Shown here in pieces: positions 51,025 to 62,178 of a stretch of DNA of 64,000 nt. Made by a program: the position numbers and the translations under genes. The DNA lies in the NCBI GenBank assembly GCA_039621445.1, contig CP154957.1:31018399-31082398 (forward strand). Direction: 5' to 3'. The DNA is from Euglena gracilis. Its lineage: Eukaryota; Euglenida; Euglenophyceae; Euglenales. The notes beneath the pieces are model-generated. The model did no database searches, was not told where the DNA came from, and saw only the letters and a list, made by a program, of their open reading frames with translations. Each line of letters starts with the position of its first letter. Position 1 is the stretch's first letter.

Positions 51025-51416
51025 TTTGCGCCAAAGCGCAAGGGGTAGGCTCATGAAGAATGGAAATTTACGAGTTACCTTGCGCCAAAGCGCAAGTAGA
51101 AATACAATTTTTAAAATTGCAAAAGCAACATGGCTTGCGCCGAAGCGCAAATATAACTGTTTAAAACTTATCTCACAACGCAGGGAGAGAACGGCCCTGG
51201 TAGAGTAAGAACACCAGAGGGGATGGAGCACAAAAATGTAGAACAGGGGGACGGGAAGCCTACTCTCAGTCACGTTGACTTAAAACTGGTCAACATTGCG
51301 CGTCGGCGCGGCGTTGCTTTGACAATCTTAAAAGTGTATTTCTACTTGCGCTTTGGCGCAATATAACTCTTAAATTTCCATTCTTCATGAGCCTACCCAT
51401 TGCGCTTTGGCGCAAC
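51025..51416. mobile_element. Foldback element I with TTGCGC palindromes
   Basis: The arm 51026-51129 is the reverse complement of 51312-51415 with few differences. Each arm holds two copies of TTGCGCCAAAGCGCAA or its complement, one of them at the very end. The loop (51130-51311) holds one more related palindrome and no gene. Confidence 0.85.
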
Positions 51417-52220
51417 AGCCATCAAGTTGTATTTTCCATTTTTATCACTGCGGGTGGAGAGAGCAGTCCTGGAAGCATCTCATCACCAGAGCGGACAGAG
51501 CTCAGGTGGAGGGAAGCCTTGCCTGGGGCAGGAAGCCAACCCCCTGGTGTGAAAGCAACCACCAACTACTTGATATCCAGACGTGCCTTGTCCTATGCGT
51601 TGTAAACCCAACTTCCAGTGCCGGAGGTTCCTCCCACTTGCCTCGCACTTAAGCGTGCCTGAGGGGCCCTTCTCTTTGGCCGACTTTTAAAAGTCGGAAA
51701 ATACCTGTGTGGAAAAGAACAGGTACCAGATAAACCCTGGGAACCACAGCCGAGGAAACAGTTTTAGGCGTCGAAAGGGTGTTTTAAAGAAGCTCGTCAC
51801 CCCCCTTTCCTCGCCCAGGATTTGAAGCACAGAACTTTGGGGATGAGCGAATGGAATTGAGAAATTGAAATGGCCCATCAACAGCGGCGGAGAAGGGAAG
51901 ACATGCTGACACACCTTTCTTCGGCATTTTGCAACCCACCAGACAGCCACATGCCACCAGGCAGATGGAGGCATTGTTCAGCAGAAAAAGCCTTTCTGTC
52001 AACATCCCCAAAAACCCCACTTTGTGCACCGAGTGCAAGGACAGCCTACCGCCCACCATTCGTCTTATTGTAACAACCACTTCCTCCCCAGCACCTGAAT
52101 AGTTACAAAGCACCAACCCAGCTTCTGGCACAGCAGCGCAGAAACCCTCCTCACCATTCTCCCCTATCCCCCACCTTCTCACACAGCACGAATGCATTCA
52201 AATACATCTGCCATTTAAAA
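51417..52220. other. No gene recognised
   Basis: Ordinary-composition DNA between two foldback elements. Six-frame text shows no domain. Confidence 0.4.
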
Positions 52221-52668
52221 GGACATTTGCGCTTAAGCGCAAATTTTTGCTTGCGCTTAAGCGCAAATTAAAAATTTGCGCTTAAGCGCAAGCTAAAACA
52301 GAAGCCCCTGAGTTTGTGGGAGTCCCTCTGATGTGTTACGGTGTGTCGGGGGCCCCTCTCTGCATGGCCAGAGTGCGGGCTTGGTAAGGAAAAACATTTG
52401 CGCCGAAGCGCAAGGGACATGCCTACATAATGCACTGCTTGTTCATCCACATTACACGTCAGCCGCGTGTTTGCACTTCTCAGTTTTTTTGTATGACGGT
52501 TTGCGCTTCGGCGCAAGGTATTTCCTCACCAAGCCCGCACTCTGGCCGTTCAGAGAGGGGCCCCCGACACACCGTAACACATCAGAGGGACTCCCACAAG
52601 CTCAGGGGCTTCTGTTTTAGCTTGCGCTTAAGCGCAAGCTAAAAATTTGCGCTTAAGCGCAAATGTCC
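52221..52668. mobile_element. Foldback element II with TTGCGC palindromes
   Basis: The arm 52221-52412 pairs with 52500-52668. It starts GGACATTTGCGCTTAAGCGC and ends with the complement. The left arm has three TTGCGCTTAAGCGCAA units where the right has two. A TTGCGCCGAAGCGCAA palindrome closes the inner end of each arm. The loop is 52413-52499. Confidence 0.88.
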
Positions 52669-53285
52669 ATGACCATTGCCTTCTGTGCCCGGCAGTGTGG
52701 GGCCTGGCGTTGCTCACCAGACGTTGGGAGAGGTCCCTAGGCTCGCCCTCAGTCCCCCCAACCCCCCCCCACCAGGGTGGTTCCCGCTGCACCGCTCCTC
52801 ACGCTTCAAGCACCCAGGGATCACAACTCTGTGACATGCCGTTTTTTCCAACTTTTCACAACGTGCATGTAGAGTCCACCCTCTGGATGCCTCAGCAGCC
52901 AAACTCTTCACGGACATATCACAGAGCCAAAAAAGCCACAAAAAGGGCCAATTGTCACCTGGACTGTGTGGTACCATCCGGGGAACACGGTCAAGGCTTC
53001 AAAAACAAGGGACTCGCAACGGGGGTTTCGGCCCATTTTTGGGAAAATTCACGTGTCCCGGCGGTCAAACCCAGGGTTTTGGACCTTTTTCAAAATGGTG
53101 CACAGGCTGAAAAACACCAAAATTGGGCCTGTTCCCCAGGTCCCAACATCGGAAAATGATGCACACGCCACCGTGGAGGGTCTCCGCGGAACCAGAGGGT
53201 CAAAAGGGTGGGTTCTACCGCCGGGTCTCAAAGAAATCGAAAATTTGCGCCAAAGCGCAAGCTAAAAATGAAAACCTTAAGTGCG
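52669..53285. other. No gene recognised; one more TTGCGC palindrome
   Basis: TTGCGCCAAAGCGCAA lies at about 53245. The rest shows no gene signal. Confidence 0.4.
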
Positions 53286-53580
53286 AGTTAGGCCGCCTAA
53301 GTCGCTGTGTACCCTGTAGAGGGAAATATAGCAACGATGAGCGGGATGGTTGCAACCATTGGGGAGGAAATTTTAACCCTAACCCTGTTCCTTCTAATAA
53401 CCTCAGAAATTCTCCCGGTATGGGAAGATTTTTGATTAAAAATATTTATGAATCAGTGCATTCCTGCGTAAGAAAAAGTATGTTTTTTTAAACCGCATGG
53501 AAAATTTCCCACTACAGGCTCCCCCTGGGGCGGTGCTCCCCCTGGGCCTAGGTGGCCCGAGTAGGGAGCGACGGGAGGGG
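53286..53580. mobile_element. MITE tail with a different head
   Basis: 53364-53518 matches 50328-50487 closely. What follows is not the CCGCCCAAC hairpin but a GCTCCCCCTGGG / CCTAGG / CGGGTAGGGAGC type block that also occurs near 28600. Confidence 0.7.
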
Positions 53581-53754
53581 GATTTGAAAAGTTCGAATTT
53601 CCAACCCAATCACATATCGAGAGGGAATAGGTCTCGCCTGCTTGGGTGGTCGTTTCTGAAAAGGTTCCCAAAAACGCAAAAACAAAAAAAAAGAACCCAC
53701 GCATAATTTGTCGAGGACGTTGGTGTTGAAAGCTGTATGCATGTACGCAGGAGG

Positions 53755-54080
53755 AGGGTCGAGATGTCGTTCGAGGTCGTTCGAGGAGGTTCGAGGTCCC
53801 TCCTCGAACGTCGTTCGAGGTCGTTCGAGGAGGTTAGAGACCCTCCTCGAATGTCGTTCGAGGTCGTTCGAGGAGGTTCGAGACCCTCCTCGAACGTCGT
53901 TCGAGGACGTTCGAGGAGGTTCGAGACCCTCCTCGAACGTCGTTCGAGGACGTTCGAGGAGGTTCGAGATCCTCCTCGAATGTCGTTCGAGGTCGTTCGA
54001 GGAGGGTCCTCGAACGTTTTTAAGCCCCCCCTTCAAGGGGGGGGGCTTAAAAACGTTCGAGGAGGTTCGAGCTCGAACGT
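53755..54080. repeat. CGTTCGAGG palindromic satellite
   Basis: About five units of roughly 58 bp (TCGTTCGAGGTCGTTCGAGG then GAGGTTCGAGACCCTCCTCG) follow one another. Each unit is itself largely self-complementary. The array ends in a large hairpin around 54010-54060 (GTTTTTAAGCCCCCC against GGGGGGCTTAAAAAC). Confidence 0.88.
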
Positions 54081-54452
54081 TCGAGCTCGAACCTCCTCCT
54101 ACTGTAACCCCCCCGGGGCCGGCATGGGCACGACCCTCTCTGCCTCACGACCCCCACTCATTGGTGCCCCTCTGCAATCTGCGTCTTTGTCCTGTGCCAA
54201 CAGACTCAGCCGTTTTCCTCCACCCCACGCACACAGACCGACCCCCAACAGCGCTTTCATTTTCATTTTGGGGGGCTTGCCGGCGCTATTGAGTTACGCT
54301 GTGCCAAATGATTCGGGTCTCCCACCAATGGCTTCCCACTCACCAGTGGGATTCCCATCCCATCCCGACAACACCCCCCACCCACCTGAGGGTTTTTGTT
54401 TAGCAAGGAACACACCATATATTGTCATATGATGTACCAGCACTCTGGGGAC

Positions 54453-54920
54453 CATGGGGATGCCTAACAAGCGGTGCCTGCACCGCTGGGGCACCGCTTG
54501 GCACCGCTGGGGCACCGCTGGGGCACCGCTTGACACCGCTGGCACCGCTTGACACCGCTGGGACAGGAACCCATGGAATAATACTGAGGGAAAAAATGCG
54601 GGGATTTCCCATAAATTAGCACAAAAGCATCTTGTTGTGACCAAGCACCTCTGGTCACCCATGCCCTTGAGCCCAGCATCGCCCAGCATCGGAACCCCAC
54701 CTCTAGTCTCCAAATATCCAGCATCGCCCAGCATCGCCCAGCATCATCAGAGGTGCTTGGTTGTGACATAAACATTTGTGGCCATCAAACAAACCTGTAT
54801 AGAACAAAAGCACATGGAAAAAAATTTGCAAGGGTTCCCCCTAAAAAAACAAAACCTTCCGTCCCAGCGGTGTCAAGCGGTGCCAGCGGTGTCGGCACCG
54901 CTTTTTAGGCATCCCCCATG
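54453..54920. mobile_element. Foldback element III with GCACCGCT repeats
   Basis: The left end CATGGGGATGCCTAACAAGC is the reverse complement of the right end GCTTTTTAGGCATCCCCCATG with small differences. Next to each end is an array of GGCACCGCT or AGCGGTGCC units. The interior has GCCCAGCATC repeats near 54675 and 54725 and no gene. Confidence 0.8.
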
Positions 54921-55735
54921 CTCACCTCACGCAGGCATTGCCAGGCGATCCCATACCTGAGGACGGCTGTTGAAGCGAACATCATCGGCTGCGTCATCAA
55001 TCAGGGCCTGCTCCGGAGCAGGCCACAGTCGCCTGCCTCTCGATACAACAGATCACCCGGCCAGTGCTTGGAGGGAATCGGTCAAATATCTTCGGTCCCC
55101 ATCTGACTTTCTGTTGCCCAGACCATGAGCTTGCTTCCAGCGCTGGTCCAATGATGGGTAACACTGCTCGGGGAAAGGGCAAACAACCAAAACACTTTCG
55201 CCGATTTTGCATACAGGAAGGTAACCAAACGAATATGCACTTCATCAGTGTATTAACAACAACGGCCTGCTCGGGGTCATATTCTTCACTGCCGCTGTCT
55301 GCCCCTTTGCCTGTGAGCGAGCGATTCAAACTGGAGGACGCATGGTGTCTGCGTTCTGTGTAGTGTTGTTTGTTTCCTTCGAATTTGGGCACCACTGAGG
55401 TCAATCGGATTTTGTTTAGTTTTCCAGCGGTTGCCAGAAGAGTCCGCCTCAAACTGTAAAAGAAAGTACTTTATTTGCCCCTTGCACACCTGTGAAAGAC
55501 CGTCCAATTAAATCACACACATAGAGCCATTTGTGGGTTGTCCACCCAACAGCAATGGCAGCAAGGCTGCCAAGCCACACCGCGTCGCTTCTTGAGCGAG
55601 TCCTCAGGGAGGCTTGGCTGATCCCACTTCCCTGCAGCAAGCAAGGCCATTGTGGATGCGAAGCACACCAAATTGAATGGAATATAGTGTTTGATGCCAT
55701 CCTGGCACCCCTGCAAATCAGCCACACAAAAACAC
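54921..55735. other. No gene recognised
   Basis: A minus-strand frame at 54997-55452 is open but has no motif or codon signal I trust. Confidence 0.35.
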
Positions 55736-55985
55736 ACATCCACATACACGCACACACACACACCCACACACACACACCCACACCCACACACACACACACA
55801 CCCACACCCACCCACCCACACACACACACACATCCACACACACCCACCCACCCACACACACATCCACACCCACCCACCCACACACACCCACACCCACACC
55901 CACACACCCACACCCACACCCACACATCCACATCCACATCCACATCACACACACCCTCGCACGCACACACACAGACACGTGTGCA
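55736..55985. repeat. (CACACC)n/(CA)n microsatellite
   Basis: This run of CACACA with CACCCA interruptions lies downstream of the last recognised exon of the FHA gene. Confidence 0.95.
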
Positions 55986-56044
55986 CACACATACACAAGG
56001 GGTACACGAGGACCAGACACCGTGTATTTGGGGCACTAGAGGGT

Positions 56045-56159
56045 CCGGCACGGAGGACTGCCGGTCCTGCAAGCGGAACACCCGCGTGCTGTTGCCGGCC
56101 CGCACGTCTTGCCCGACGAGCACCTTGGTGGTGCCCTTGCCGCATGGAACGTTATCCAC
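56045..56159 (-). CDS. NIPP1-like gene, FHA exon C
   Basis: The acceptor ACACAG precedes 56159; the frame VDNVPCGKGTTKVLVGQDV continues with RAGNSTRVFRLQD. It matches the final strands of the NIPP1 FHA domain, where S-T-R-(A/V)-(Y/F)-x-L is conserved. The phase (0) fits exon B. The 3' limit is uncertain. Confidence 0.65.
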
Positions 56160-56309
56160 CTGTGTGGGTGATGGTGCTCCTGCCCTCTGATGGACACACC
56201 ACAGCTGAGATGAAGCAGATGCAGCCACCACGTTGCAGGCTTTGAGGGCCGGGGTTCGTGACCCCACCGAGCCAGCCCCTGCCCACACAGGGGATGGGGG
56301 TTTGCACAC

Positions 56310-56420
56310 CGAGGTGCCCTGGTGGGAGCCGAGGTCGATGATGAAGCAGCTGCCATTGCGGTGGTGGACGAGGACGAAGTGCGCGCGCGACACGCTCGGG
56401 TTGTCCAGCAAGAAGTCGCA
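56310..56420 (-). CDS. NIPP1-like gene, FHA exon B (37 codons)
   Basis: Acceptor GCGCAG and donor TCG|GTGTGC bound exactly 37 codons, phase 0. The text CDFLLDNPSVSRAHFVLVHH and FIIDLGSHQGTS is the core of an FHA phosphothreonine-binding domain: S-R-x-H, the D-L-G-S strand and the x-G-T turn. NIPP1 (PPP1R8) and its relatives are nuclear phosphatase regulators tied to splicing factors. Confidence 0.85.
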
Positions 56421-56758
56421 CTGCGCCTTGCTGCAAGGGGCTTTCTTGAAGACCCGGGGGGGGGGGTCAAAAAAAGAGATGTTGGCTGGCTGGACCCCCT
56501 CGGGGGGTGGGGGTCCAAGGTTCAGCCGGCTGGGACCTGGCGGGACCAAAAAAAAAATGTCCAAAAAGCCCACATCCAGGTGGGTTGGCATTTTTCAAAC
56601 AAAATTTGGAGGCGAAAAACCCAAAACTACCAAAAATGCCATTTTGGGTCCAGCCCAGCTTCACTTTATTTCAGCGGACTCCCCCGGGGGGGGGGGGTCC
56701 GCAGCCCGGCTAGGAGCTACTGGCTGTGAAAAAGGTGCTCCCCTCCGGCTCAAGAAAC

Positions 56759-56940
56759 CATCTTTTTACTGCGGCCAAAGAGGTAGAACGGCTGCACATC
56801 CAGCCGCATCGTCTCCACCACCCGGCCGTTCTTCAGCACGTCGAAGCGCACGCCGGGCCGCGGGCGCCCCACCCACGGCGGGCACTCGAACGCCTCTTCC
56901 TGCGCCCGCAGCTTCCGCGGGGGAACCTCCATTGGGGTCC
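56759..56940 (-). CDS. NIPP1-like gene, exon A with start of the FHA domain
   Basis: The acceptor CCGGCAG ends at 56941; the first ATG is at 56932. The text FECPPWVGRPRPGVRFDVLK and on to FYLFGRSKKM ends at donor ATG|GTTTCT. The order PPW-G-P-G-V-L-K-G ... YLFGR directly before C-D-F is the NIPP1 pattern just N-terminal to, and at the start of, its FHA domain. Exon A (from the ATG) is 58 codons and joins exon B in phase 0. Because an acceptor precedes it, at least one upstream exon must exist; the PP1-binding region, which lies C-terminal in NIPP1, was not found. Confidence 0.82.
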
Positions 56941-56994
56941 CTGCCGGCACAGGCAGAGCATGCGCACAAAGACAGACACACAGACACATGGCGC

Positions 56995-57178
<184 letters not shown>

Positions 57179-57479
57179 ACACACGCATGCACGCATGCAC
57201 GCAAAACTGCATGAGTATCCGGTAATCAGCAGTAATGATCACAAAGGGAATGACTGATCTCATGCCTTCAGATGCGAACATCAATGATTTGCAAGGGTCA
57301 CCAGCCAGCCAGCTGCTACTGTCCATCCTTTGGTTGGGGTAACCAAAAGTATACCCCACCGCCCACGAAACGAGATCGACCCACTCATTACTTGACCAGA
57401 ATTGCATACCTCCAGCTTGAAATTGTGTGTGGCACTGCATCTGATTGCAGCACAGAGGGGGGTGACAAAAAAGAGGCAC

Positions 57480-57800
57480 AGATGGCGCTTACGTTCCACC
57501 GTCATGCGATGTGTGGTGCGGCCCATGCCGCCTCGTGTTGCGGCGGTGGTGAGGCGACAGTTTGGTGGGCGGTCCGCCAGAGCTTTGGGGAGGGCGACTC
57601 CTGGGGACGTTCGCCGCGGGGACTGTGTCTGTCGGGAAAGTCGGGACCGATGCCGGCGCGGCGGCCCGGGTCGGGGGGCTGCGGGGCTGCGATGCGGGGG
57701 GACGGGGTGAGGTCGACGCCCCAGTGCCCTTTGCCCTGCGAGGGGACGGAGGGGATGAGCCATCAAACCACCTCCCGATCCCGGTGCCCAAACGGAGGCT
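57480..57800 (-). other. Possible GC-rich exon
   Basis: The minus strand is open in two frames, one ending ALPKALADRPPNCRLTTAAT and GRTTHRMTVERKRHL. Pro/Arg-rich text and high GC make the call unsafe. Confidence 0.25.
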
Positions 57801-58089
57801 GAATTATGGGCTGGCATCCGATCGACAGGGCTATGGCAGTGTCGTCCATCCTGCTCCTGTGTGACACACCGCAGCAGTTCTGTGGCCGAGGTAGTCGGCC
57901 AGGGGGCCCTGAAGGACGGCGGTGTTGGGTCCTCGGCGGGGCGTTTCGCTCGTTTTACAATACATAATACATACACATACAGGCAAGATTCAAAAAAAAA
58001 AAAACTCTGGGGGCTTATTTTGGATTTTCCCCGAGAATTCCGGATTCCGGATCCGGATCAAGTGAAAATCCCCAAGCTGACTGCTGTGA

Positions 58090-58250
58090 ATGAAGCGGTG
58101 TGGCGATGAAGGTGCGGCTGCCCCCGGGCAGTGGCCAGCCGGATGTGCGTCCCATCGCCCTCCGCCAGGCCCAGGCGCACCAGCTCCGCGCACCACAGCG
58201 AGCCCCGCCACGCCACTGCTTGCAAAGCCTTCTCCTCGCGATCCGCTTTC
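58090..58250 (-). CDS. Exon fragment, WRGSLWCAELVRLGLAEG type
   Basis: After a possible acceptor (GCAAGCAG) the text WRGSLWCAELVRLGLAEGDG is followed by THIRLATARGQPH. The same residue pattern, W-x2-LW-x-AEL-x-RLGLA-x3-G, occurs at 63820-63900. The fragments are therefore paralogous exons, or repeats within one gene. The family is not recognised. Confidence 0.45.
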
Positions 58251-58309
58251 AAACAATCGGTACGCCGCTGGTTTTGTTTGAGAGCTGGAAATGCAATCCA
58301 TTCTCACCC

Positions 58310-58545
58310 TCCAGACCCCGCCCAAGCAGTGGGGCGGCCCCCACCTCTGCCGCAGCCCCGGCTTCGGGTCCCCGGCCTGGTTGGCCCACGGGTGGCCGTG
58401 CGGCTGCCGGGCCAGGAGGGCCGGCAGGGCGGCCACCGCCAGGCCGCCCGCCGGGTTGGCCAGCAGCAGCCGGTGCACCGCGGCCACCTCCGCCGGCATC
58501 GGAGGCGCCCCACCGCGGAGGTGGCTCCTTGCGGGTGACGCATGC
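58310..58545 (-). CDS. Exon fragment, Ala/Leu-rich helices
   Basis: The minus-strand text MPAEVAAVHRLLLANPAGGL continues AVAALPALLARQPHGHPWAN. This looks like paired amphipathic helices, as in HEAT- or ARM-like repeat proteins, but no family is recognised. Splice sites are not fixed. Confidence 0.35.
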
Positions 58546-58805
58546 TGACTATGGCCCAGAGGCTGAAGTCTGGCGGAAACGGTGATGTCTCTGTCCGGGG
58601 AGGAGCATCCTGAGGCACGGAGAAACACAATGCAACAAAATTGCCACACGTTCAAACAAATGCAAACACCTTTTGACGACTTCGGGAGCCAGGAGAGACA
58701 GAGAAACTGTCACTTGACAGGTGGGCCAGTTGCAGGGACCTTAACAAGGGCCTGCGATGACAGGTTGGGCATCAGCTGGGACACTGGGGGTTTCCCTGGA
58801 GTGTT

Positions 58806-58850
58806 TTGTGTGTGTGTGTGTGTGTGTGTGTCTGTGTGTGTGTGTGAACT
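58806..58850. repeat. (TG)n microsatellite
   Basis: A TG run of about 40 bp with one C interruption, probably intronic. Confidence 0.9.
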
Positions 58851-58934
58851 CCCAAGTTGATGATGTTTTTCTGTTGCTGGACAGGGCACTGGACTTCGAC
58901 AAAGGTGTGGTTTACCCCCCTGTCTGTGTCTGAA

Positions 58935-59060
58935 CCTCGCACCACACGTTGGCCAGCGATGGGGTGGGCCGCGTTACATCCATCGTGCGCCGCAGCACCT
59001 CCACCAGCACCGCCGTCGAGGCCCTGATGGGGGCGGCGGCGGTGGTGTCGGCTGCGGCGG
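58935..59060 (-). CDS. Exon fragment with LRRTMDVTR
   Basis: The text AAAPIRASTAVLVEVLRRTM continues DVTRPTPSLANVWCEVQ. It shares (L)R-(R)-TMDVT with the fragment at 59570-59750, again suggesting duplicated exons or repeats. Confidence 0.4.
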
Positions 59061-59569
59061 GGTGCCCTGAGCATGGAGTCGGGGGTGAGTCCCGGCCCAC
59101 AACGGAGCCCCAAGGCATGAGGTTGGGGGACATCCCCATCATGGGAGGCATCGTCTCTCCCCGGGTCTCTTGGAAACCAGAAACTTCTGCCCCCCCTCCC
59201 CTACGAACCACGTCGTTCTGCCGGAGATGTCTGGGCGGGGTCACGGCCCCCCATGCACGTCTCTGGCCTGAGGAGGGAGGGCCGGGCAACCCGGCCCGGC
59301 CATGCCCAACATTCGGGCTGCATCGGTGAGGCTGACGGTGCTGCCGTAGAACGTCGGGGAGCAGTGGGACAGAGGCCGGGGTTGACCCACCTCCTGTTTG
59401 GGCCGATTTCGAGACTTTAAAAGTGTTAAATCTTCGCCCAAACACGGTTTCCAGGGGATGGAAGGTTGGGGCGAGGGGGAGAGCTCACTTCCTGGGGTCA
59501 AGTTTGCGCGACACGACTGATTGACAAATTCGATGGCGAACGGTAGGTTCCACCGGACCGCCCACCAGG

Positions 59570-59770
59570 AACCATGGGGACCAGGCTAGACACGGGAGCG
59601 TTGGGCTCGCCTGATGGCTGGCGACCCCGGGGCAGGTGGCGGGCCGCCTCGCCGGTGACGTCCATCGTGCGGAGGAACGGGGACGGCACGCCACTGGTGG
59701 CACACGCCACCTGGACGCGGCCGTGGTCGGCGGCGGAGGCGAAGCACAGCACAACCTCCGCCAGTGGCAC
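59570..59770 (-). CDS. Exon fragment with FLRTMDVTG
   Basis: The text LAEVVLCFASAADHGRVQVA continues CATSGVPSPFLRTMDVTGEA. This is the same motif as at 58935-59060. The helical, Ala/Val-rich nature would suit an armadillo-type repeat protein, which is inference. Confidence 0.4.
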
Positions 59771-60469
59771 TGGTGGGTGGTGCGGCCCGGGGGGCAGGGC
59801 GGGGCTCTGGGGGCTCTGACCGTGGTTGGGGGAGGGTCACGGCAGGCGGATGCTCCGTTAGAGGATGCCCCAGAGCAGAGAGCGTCCTGGAAGGTCGTTG
59901 GCGGTCGAGGGAAAAAAGCAGAACTCCTTGTTTGGAAATCCCGTTTGCTGTACAAGTCCTTTCGACGTGGTTCGAGGACAATTCCCCCCCCCCTCTGAGG
60001 GGGTTCGTTAACGTTCTGGGATGCTCGATCGATGGACCTTGAACGTTCGACCTTGAGCTTCATCCTGCGGATACCCCCCCCTGCTGTCGGACCGAACTGG
60101 GAAGTGCTTCATTGGTGGTGATCTCAGCCACCCTTGCCTGCCTTCCTTGTGAGAACCGGTTTCTACTCATAACAGGAGGAAAGGGGACAAGCATCGGCCG
60201 AATACCCTGACAGACCTCAGGTCGGTGGGAGGAGAAGATATGTCTGGGCGCCGCTGGTCAAGCAACTGCAAACTATCGGGTGGCCAAGCCGTCAATCCGG
60301 CGGGTGAAGAGGTGGGTGCTGCAGATATTGGGTTGGTTTTAATTCATAAACCATTTTCCTTATTATTCATTACAAAGTTTTCGAAAATTCCATCCAAATT
60401 TCTCTAATATTTTGAGATAATGCAACACGGGGCCCTCCAAAATTCGCTACATGACAGACCGCCCAAGCC

Positions 60470-60560
60470 CTGCCCTGGCCCATGTTGACGGCCCACCGCT
60501 TCATGGCATGCCACGCGGCGACGAAGGTCTTCGGCTGGAGGGAAGAGTTGGCGGTGACTG
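60470..60560 (-). CDS. Short exon candidate
   Basis: The text PKTFVAAWHAMKRWAVNMGQ on the minus strand is protein-like and lies between other candidate exons. Splice sites are not fixed. Confidence 0.3.
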
Positions 60561-61129
60561 GATGGCGTGCGAACAAGAGGGCCATGGGGAGCAGGAGGAG
60601 GGAGGGGGGCGCCACCAATCACCAATCGCCCCGATCAACAGAACAGAAGACTGCTGGATTGAGATTGACAGAAGACTGATTGAGGCCAACTCCAAACAGC
60701 TGTAAAAAGCGGGACCAAAAATGGCCAAAAATCAAGGGATTTGGCCAAAAATCCAAAAAAAATCCGGGCGCCGTCGGCGCCAGGTGGCCACTTTCAGCCA
60801 ACCCTGGCGGACCTCTGCCCCTGGAGAGGCCTGGAGCAAAAAAAAAAAACCAGTCACTCCAAAAAAGAGCCAGTCAGTCACCTCCTCCCGGGGGAGGTTG
60901 GAGCAATGGTACGGGGGGGGGGGGTTCCACCACCCCCTCAGGAAAACCCTCAAAAAAGCCGGCCCAAAGCGCGCGGAAATTTTAGGCTTCAAAAAGTCCC
61001 CCCAAAGGTGCGTCTTCAGGTGTTTTGTACACATATAAACCACGCAACTTCTGGCACAAAATACCGGTGCAGAAAAAATTTTGTTTCCGGAGGTAATCCC
61101 CCGCAGCCGGGTGGTCCGGACCATAGATT

Positions 61130-61275
61130 CACTTAATGACCCTCGGGGGGGGGGGGGCATTTTTGCCTGGCCCAAAACCACTCACCCACTTTTTTCGAAA
61201 ACCCAACCACACAACCCCCCCCCCTGGGGGTCAACCACCCACCCACCAGCCCAAAATCCAGCCAAAATCAGCCGA
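61130..61275. repeat. C-rich dispersed repeat, second copy
   Basis: It resembles 45295-45520: CACCCACTTTTTTCGAAAACCC, then GGGGGTCAACCACCCACCCA and CCAAAATCCAGCCAAAAT. Confidence 0.65.
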
Positions 61276-61379
61276 GAGGGAAGGAAATTGCATTCTCCAA
61301 GCCACAAAATGTAGGGCACTAAAATGGAAACACCAGAACTCGTTTTTTGCGTGTGCTGTCGAGCCAGAACACAAGGGTC

Positions 61380-61760
61380 AGTGCTCCCTTGCGCGACAGA
61401 CGGCGTGGCTGCACCTCCGCAAAGAACGACTGCGCCGCCTGCACCGCACTGGGGCGGAACTGCCGCGGCTCCAGCCGCAGCGCCGCCACTGCCACGATCT
61501 CCGGGCGGCCGGCGCGGGACGCGGGCGGCGGGCCTGGGACGGGCCCCCCCTCCAGAACAGCACAGTTCCTTTCCTTCGCTCCATGATGGGACAAGAGGGG
61601 CCTCGGCCCGCCGGGTGCCGTCTCACAGTGGACGACGATGGGGGTGAAGGAGTGCGCCCGGCGGCGGGGGCGGAGGAGGGGCGAGGGGGGCCCCAACACG
61701 CGCCTCATGGCCGGGGCGCTGGGCCGGGCATCTGGAAGGCGATGGGGAGAGGGCCGCCAC
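61380..61760 (-). CDS. Exon candidates
   Basis: Two stretches read well on the minus strand: APAMRRVLGPPSPLLRPRRR with AHSFTPIVVHCET (61610-61730), and EIVAVAALRLEPRQFRPSAV with QAAQSFFAEVQP (61400-61510). They are separated by Gly/Pro-rich text and may be two exons of one gene. The family is not recognised. Confidence 0.35.
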
Positions 61761-62178
61761 GGTGGGAGGAGGCCCCTGATGGGGGGAGGGTCGGGTTTGG
61801 GTCCGCCCCCGGCAAAGGTAGGAAATGCTGCTGGAGAGGGGGGGTCTGATCGGGCACCAGCCACCCCAAAACCTGCCCCGGGGGGTGGGATGTGACCTCC
61901 TCATAGCACCTACCCCAGGAGGGTGTGTGCCATGAATTTCCTGAAGAAAAAAAAAGCAGTGGGGGAGCACAGCAGAGACTGCAGCGGGATCACAGGGGAC
62001 ATAACCCAGCAAAATGTGAATTTGACGCAGTCCTCTGGACCTGCTATGAGAGTGGGCAGCATACTTCCCCCCTGTGTGCGTATACATAATGTGTTTTGCA
62101 CGTTGTGCTTGTATTTGTGTGTGCTGTGTGTGTATGTGTGTGTTTGTGGGTGTATGCGTGCGTGTTGCCCTGTTGTTG

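Noticed and set aside
50870-52668. CRISPR-like spaced palindromes
   Set aside because: Spacing is irregular, the units sit in inverted arms of foldback elements, and the genome is eukaryotic.
43210-53360. Interstitial telomere repeats (AACCCTAACCCT)
   Set aside because: Only two units occur, always in the same MITE tail, so they belong to that repeat rather than to a telomere.
54997-55452. 151-codon minus-strand frame
   Set aside because: No motif, no splice context and no similarity to neighbouring exons.
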